A stretch of 64,000 nt of DNA from Gracilimonas sp965227785 (lineage in GTDB: Bacteria; Bacteroidota; Rhodothermia; Balneolales; Balneolaceae). The stretch lies in contig NZ_OZ245785.1 in the NCBI RefSeq assembly GCF_965227785.1, forward strand, positions 2,914,001 to 2,978,000, read 5' to 3'. The first letter of the stretch is position 1, and each line of letters begins with the position of its first letter. Under the pieces are notes generated by a model that saw only the letters and a program-made list of their open reading frames with translations, was not told the DNA's origin and did not search any database. Shown piece by piece: positions 61,902 through 64,000 of the stretch. Made by a program: the position numbers and the translations under genes.

Positions 61902-64000
61902 ATGCATTCACAAAAAAATCGTTTGTTCTTCACTTTAATTGCAGCATTTCTTCTTCCGGTTTGGGCTACGGCTCAGGGGGTATTGAGTTTCGAAGATGTT
62001 ATGAAGTTCGAAGATATTGGATCCATCGAACTTTCAGCTAATGGAAACTGGGTAGCTTATGAAGTATGGCCCGACCGTGGTGATGGCCGGGTGGAGGTGA
62101 AGAGGACGAATGGGCGGAATACCTATTCTATTACTTTAGGAGCCTCGCCTAAAATCACCCCAGATGGAGAGTGGGTAGCTGCTTTCAGGAAGGTGCCACT
62201 GGCGGATGAACTGAAAGCCGAGAAAGACGGACCGAAACAAGGGTTGTCTTTGCTATCAACAAATGATGGCACAGTCACAGAGTTTGACAGCGTTCAGTCT
62301 TTTACTTTTTCCGAAGATGGAAAATGGCTGGCTATTCGGCGTCATCAATCCAAAGAAGTAGAGGAATTGAAATCGGAGAATAAGAAATTAGGCACAGAAG
62401 TTACGCTTTGGAATACCGAATCCGGCTCTTCTTTCTCATTACTATTTGTTCGGGAAATGGAGTTCGACAGTCTTTCCAATTACCTGGCCTACTCGATTGT
62501 GGATACCTCTGATGCTGAAAACGGAATCTATATTTTTGATCTGAATAACCAGGAATCACATTCCGTTGAGGTAATTGAGAAAGGAATATATGGTAACCTG
62601 ACTTGGGACTATGATCTGGAGAAACTGGCATTCACCAAGACCACATACGACACTTCTTATGTGGAAAGTAATGCATCCATTCACATCTGGAATGCACAAA
62701 ATGAGGAATTACATACTTTGCTTAACGCCGATGACGGAAACGAAGGATTTGTGCTTCGATCCAATAATGAACTCACCTTTACCAACGATGGGCAGCGGCT
62801 GTTTTTTGGATTCATGGATGCAGAAATGGCTGCTTTGGATATGAAAAATGAAGAGGATGAAGACGATGTAGTAGATATCTATGACATGGATGATATTGTA
62901 GAAGATCGGGGACTGGATATCTGGCATGGTGATGACCCGCGAATAAAAACGCATGAGAAGAAAAGCTGGAATTCAACCAAGAACCATCTTTACATGGCGG
63001 TTTATCATTTGGATACTGATGAGTGGGTACAGCTTGCTGATCATGAAATGCCTGAAATTGATGTTGCTCATAACCCAAATGTGGTGTTGGGCAGTTCGCA
63101 GATTCCCTACATGAAAGAAATGACCTGGGAAGGGTTCTTTAACGACTGGTATCACATAGATCTTGAAACCGGAGAACGGACATTGATCGGGAAGAAGTTG
63201 TCGGAAGGGGTTAGCCTTTCGCCCGGAGGTAAGTTTGCGGCATTTTATGTGAACAAGCACTGGAATTTACTTGATATAGAAAGCGGCCTGACCCGAAATA
63301 TTACAGCAAGTCTGGATGTGCCATTCTATAACGAAGATCATGATTACCCATCCCGCGTACCCGATTATGGCATCGCTGGTTGGGTTGAAGGTGACCGGGC
63401 TGTGATCATTTACGATAAATACGACATCTGGAGATTCCCCACAAATTTCAGTGAGCCGACGGCTATTACTGATGGGGCCGGACGGGAAGCTAAACGAATT
63501 TTCCGCATTGAAAGAATGAACAAAGATTGGGGAGAACCTTATGCCAATAATGAAGAGTTACTGCTGACTTCCTATCACGATCTGAGAAAGAATTTCGGAT
63601 TCTATTCGGCTAAAGTAAATCGATCCGGTGTAACCCGACTGATGGAAGAGGACAAGAAATTCACCTTTGTGGAAAAAGCGGCAGATTCGAATACGATATT
63701 GTACAAACGGGAAGCTTACGATGAGTTTCCAAATATTTGGGTGGCCAATAACCGTCAATTTAAACGAACAAGTAAGCTAACCCATCTTCATGAAGATCTT
63801 CATAAAAAATGGAATTGGGGTAAAGCTGAACTCATCGACTGGCTAAGCCTGGATGGGAAATTTATTCAGGGTGTGGTCATCAAACCGGATAATTACGATC
63901 CGGATAAGCGGTACTCGATCATGACATATTACTATAGGTTTTTTACTGATCGCCTTCATGATTTTAACGAGCCAAAGACCAATCATCGCCCGGTTTTTGC
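61902..64000 (+). CDS. S9-family peptidase, N-terminal part (gene runs off the window)
   Basis: From ATG 61902 the frame stays open to the end of the window, 699 codons. A signal peptide (MHSQKNRLFFTLIAAFLLP, cleaved near ATAQ) is followed by a beta-propeller with repeated GxW/VAYE-like units, for example SANGNWVAYEVW and SEDGKWLAIRRH. This is the plan of secreted prolyl-oligopeptidase-like enzymes. The catalytic alpha/beta-hydrolase domain with Ser-Asp-His lies beyond 64000, so activity cannot be checked. Confidence 0.85.
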   Translation, partial: MHSQKNRLFFTLIAAFLLPVWATAQGVLSFEDVMKFEDIGSIELSANGNWVAYEVWPDRGDGRVEVKRTNGRNTYSITLGASPKITPDGEWVAAFRKVPLADELKAEKDGPKQGLSLLSTNDGTVTEFDSVQSFTFSEDGKWLAIRRHQSKEVEELKSENKKLGTEVTLWNTESGSSFSLLFVREMEFDSLSNYLAYSIVDTSDAENGIYIFDLNNQESHSVEVIEKGIYGNLTWDYDLEKLAFTKTTYDTSYVESNASIHIWNAQNEELHTLLNADDGNEGFVLRSNNELTFTNDGQRLFFGFMDAEMAALDMKNEEDEDDVVDIYDMDDIVEDRGLDIWHGDDPRIKTHEKKSWNSTKNHLYMAVYHLDTDEWVQLADHEMPEIDVAHNPNVVLGSSQIPYMKEMTWEGFFNDWYHIDLETGERTLIGKKLSEGVSLSPGGKFAAFYVNKHWNLLDIESGLTRNITASLDVPFYNEDHDYPSRVPDYGIAGWVEGDRAVIIYDKYDIWRFPTNFSEPTAITDGAGREAKRIFRIERMNKDWGEPYANNEELLLTSYHDLRKNFGFYSAKVNRSGVTRLMEEDKKFTFVEKAADSNTILYKREAYDEFPNIWVANNRQFKRTSKLTHLHEDLHKKWNWGKAELIDWLSLDGKFIQGVVIKPDNYDPDKRYSIMTYYYRFFTDRLHDFNEPKTNHRPVF

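Overview
The window is about 64 kb of a bacterial chromosome with moderate GC content. It fits the Bacteroidota/Rhodothermota-Balneolota group, and a Balneolales-like marine bacterium is my best guess. The evidence is a SusC/SusD pair controlled by an ECF sigma factor and FecR, a TAnnTTTG-type promoter in front of a tRNA, many lipoproteins and TonB-linked proteins, a DASH cryptochrome with DUF2256, DUF6580/DUF4956 proteins, and a meso-DAP type MurE. No phage or insertion sequence is visible, so most of the window reads as ordinary chromosome.

Layout. 1-5.6 kb holds a division/cell-wall cluster on the minus strand (mraZ-rsmH-ftsL-ftsI-murE-mraY) with a clear MraZ operator. 5.8-8.2 kb has an exported protein of unknown role and a P1 peptidase. 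8.2-12.2 kb is the homocysteine operon metY-metX-hom. Its leader appears to carry two stacked transcription-attenuation devices: a 12-residue Met/Cys peptide with a terminator, then a SAM-I riboswitch with a second terminator. 12.6-17 kb, divergent, is an arsenite methyltransferase joined to pstSCAB. 17-22 kb has era, mutS, a YihY protein and an alkyladenine glycosylase. 22-28 kb has small envelope proteins and a four-gene operon of DUF4956, membrane-fusion, TolC-like and SDR proteins. 28-32 kb has the DASH cryptochrome operon, an isocitrate dehydrogenase-like gene, GNAT and Hpt proteins.

32.5-45 kb starts with perfect DnaA-box sequences beside glmS and a GlmU-like gene. It continues with an ECF sigma, FecR, SusC, SusD and NlpC/P60 lipoprotein series, plus a second NlpC/P60 lipoprotein. 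44.7-54.2 kb has pdxJ, a GntR regulator, a UPF1-like helicase, tRNA-Gly with a tandemly duplicated GIY-YIG gene and a decayed second copy, OsmC, a TPR histidine kinase, purF and engB. 54.2-64 kb has mnmD, a DUF4097 protein with a tripeptide repeat, an M20 hydrolase with a DAO oxidoreductase, umuDC with an apparently protease-dead UmuD, a CrtZ-like hydroxylase, DinB, and the first part of an S9 peptidase that runs off the end.

How it fits together. metY, metX and hom carry carbon into homocysteine and methionine, and so into SAM. The neighbouring ArsM consumes SAM. The pst genes downstream of arsM import phosphate, the anion that arsenate mimics. The strongest candidates for something new are the double attenuator, the UmuD with both catalytic residues replaced, the tRNA/GIY-YIG duplication, and the DUF4956 export-like operon without a recognisable pump. 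All functional calls rest on reading the sequence and on remembered family features; no database search was run.
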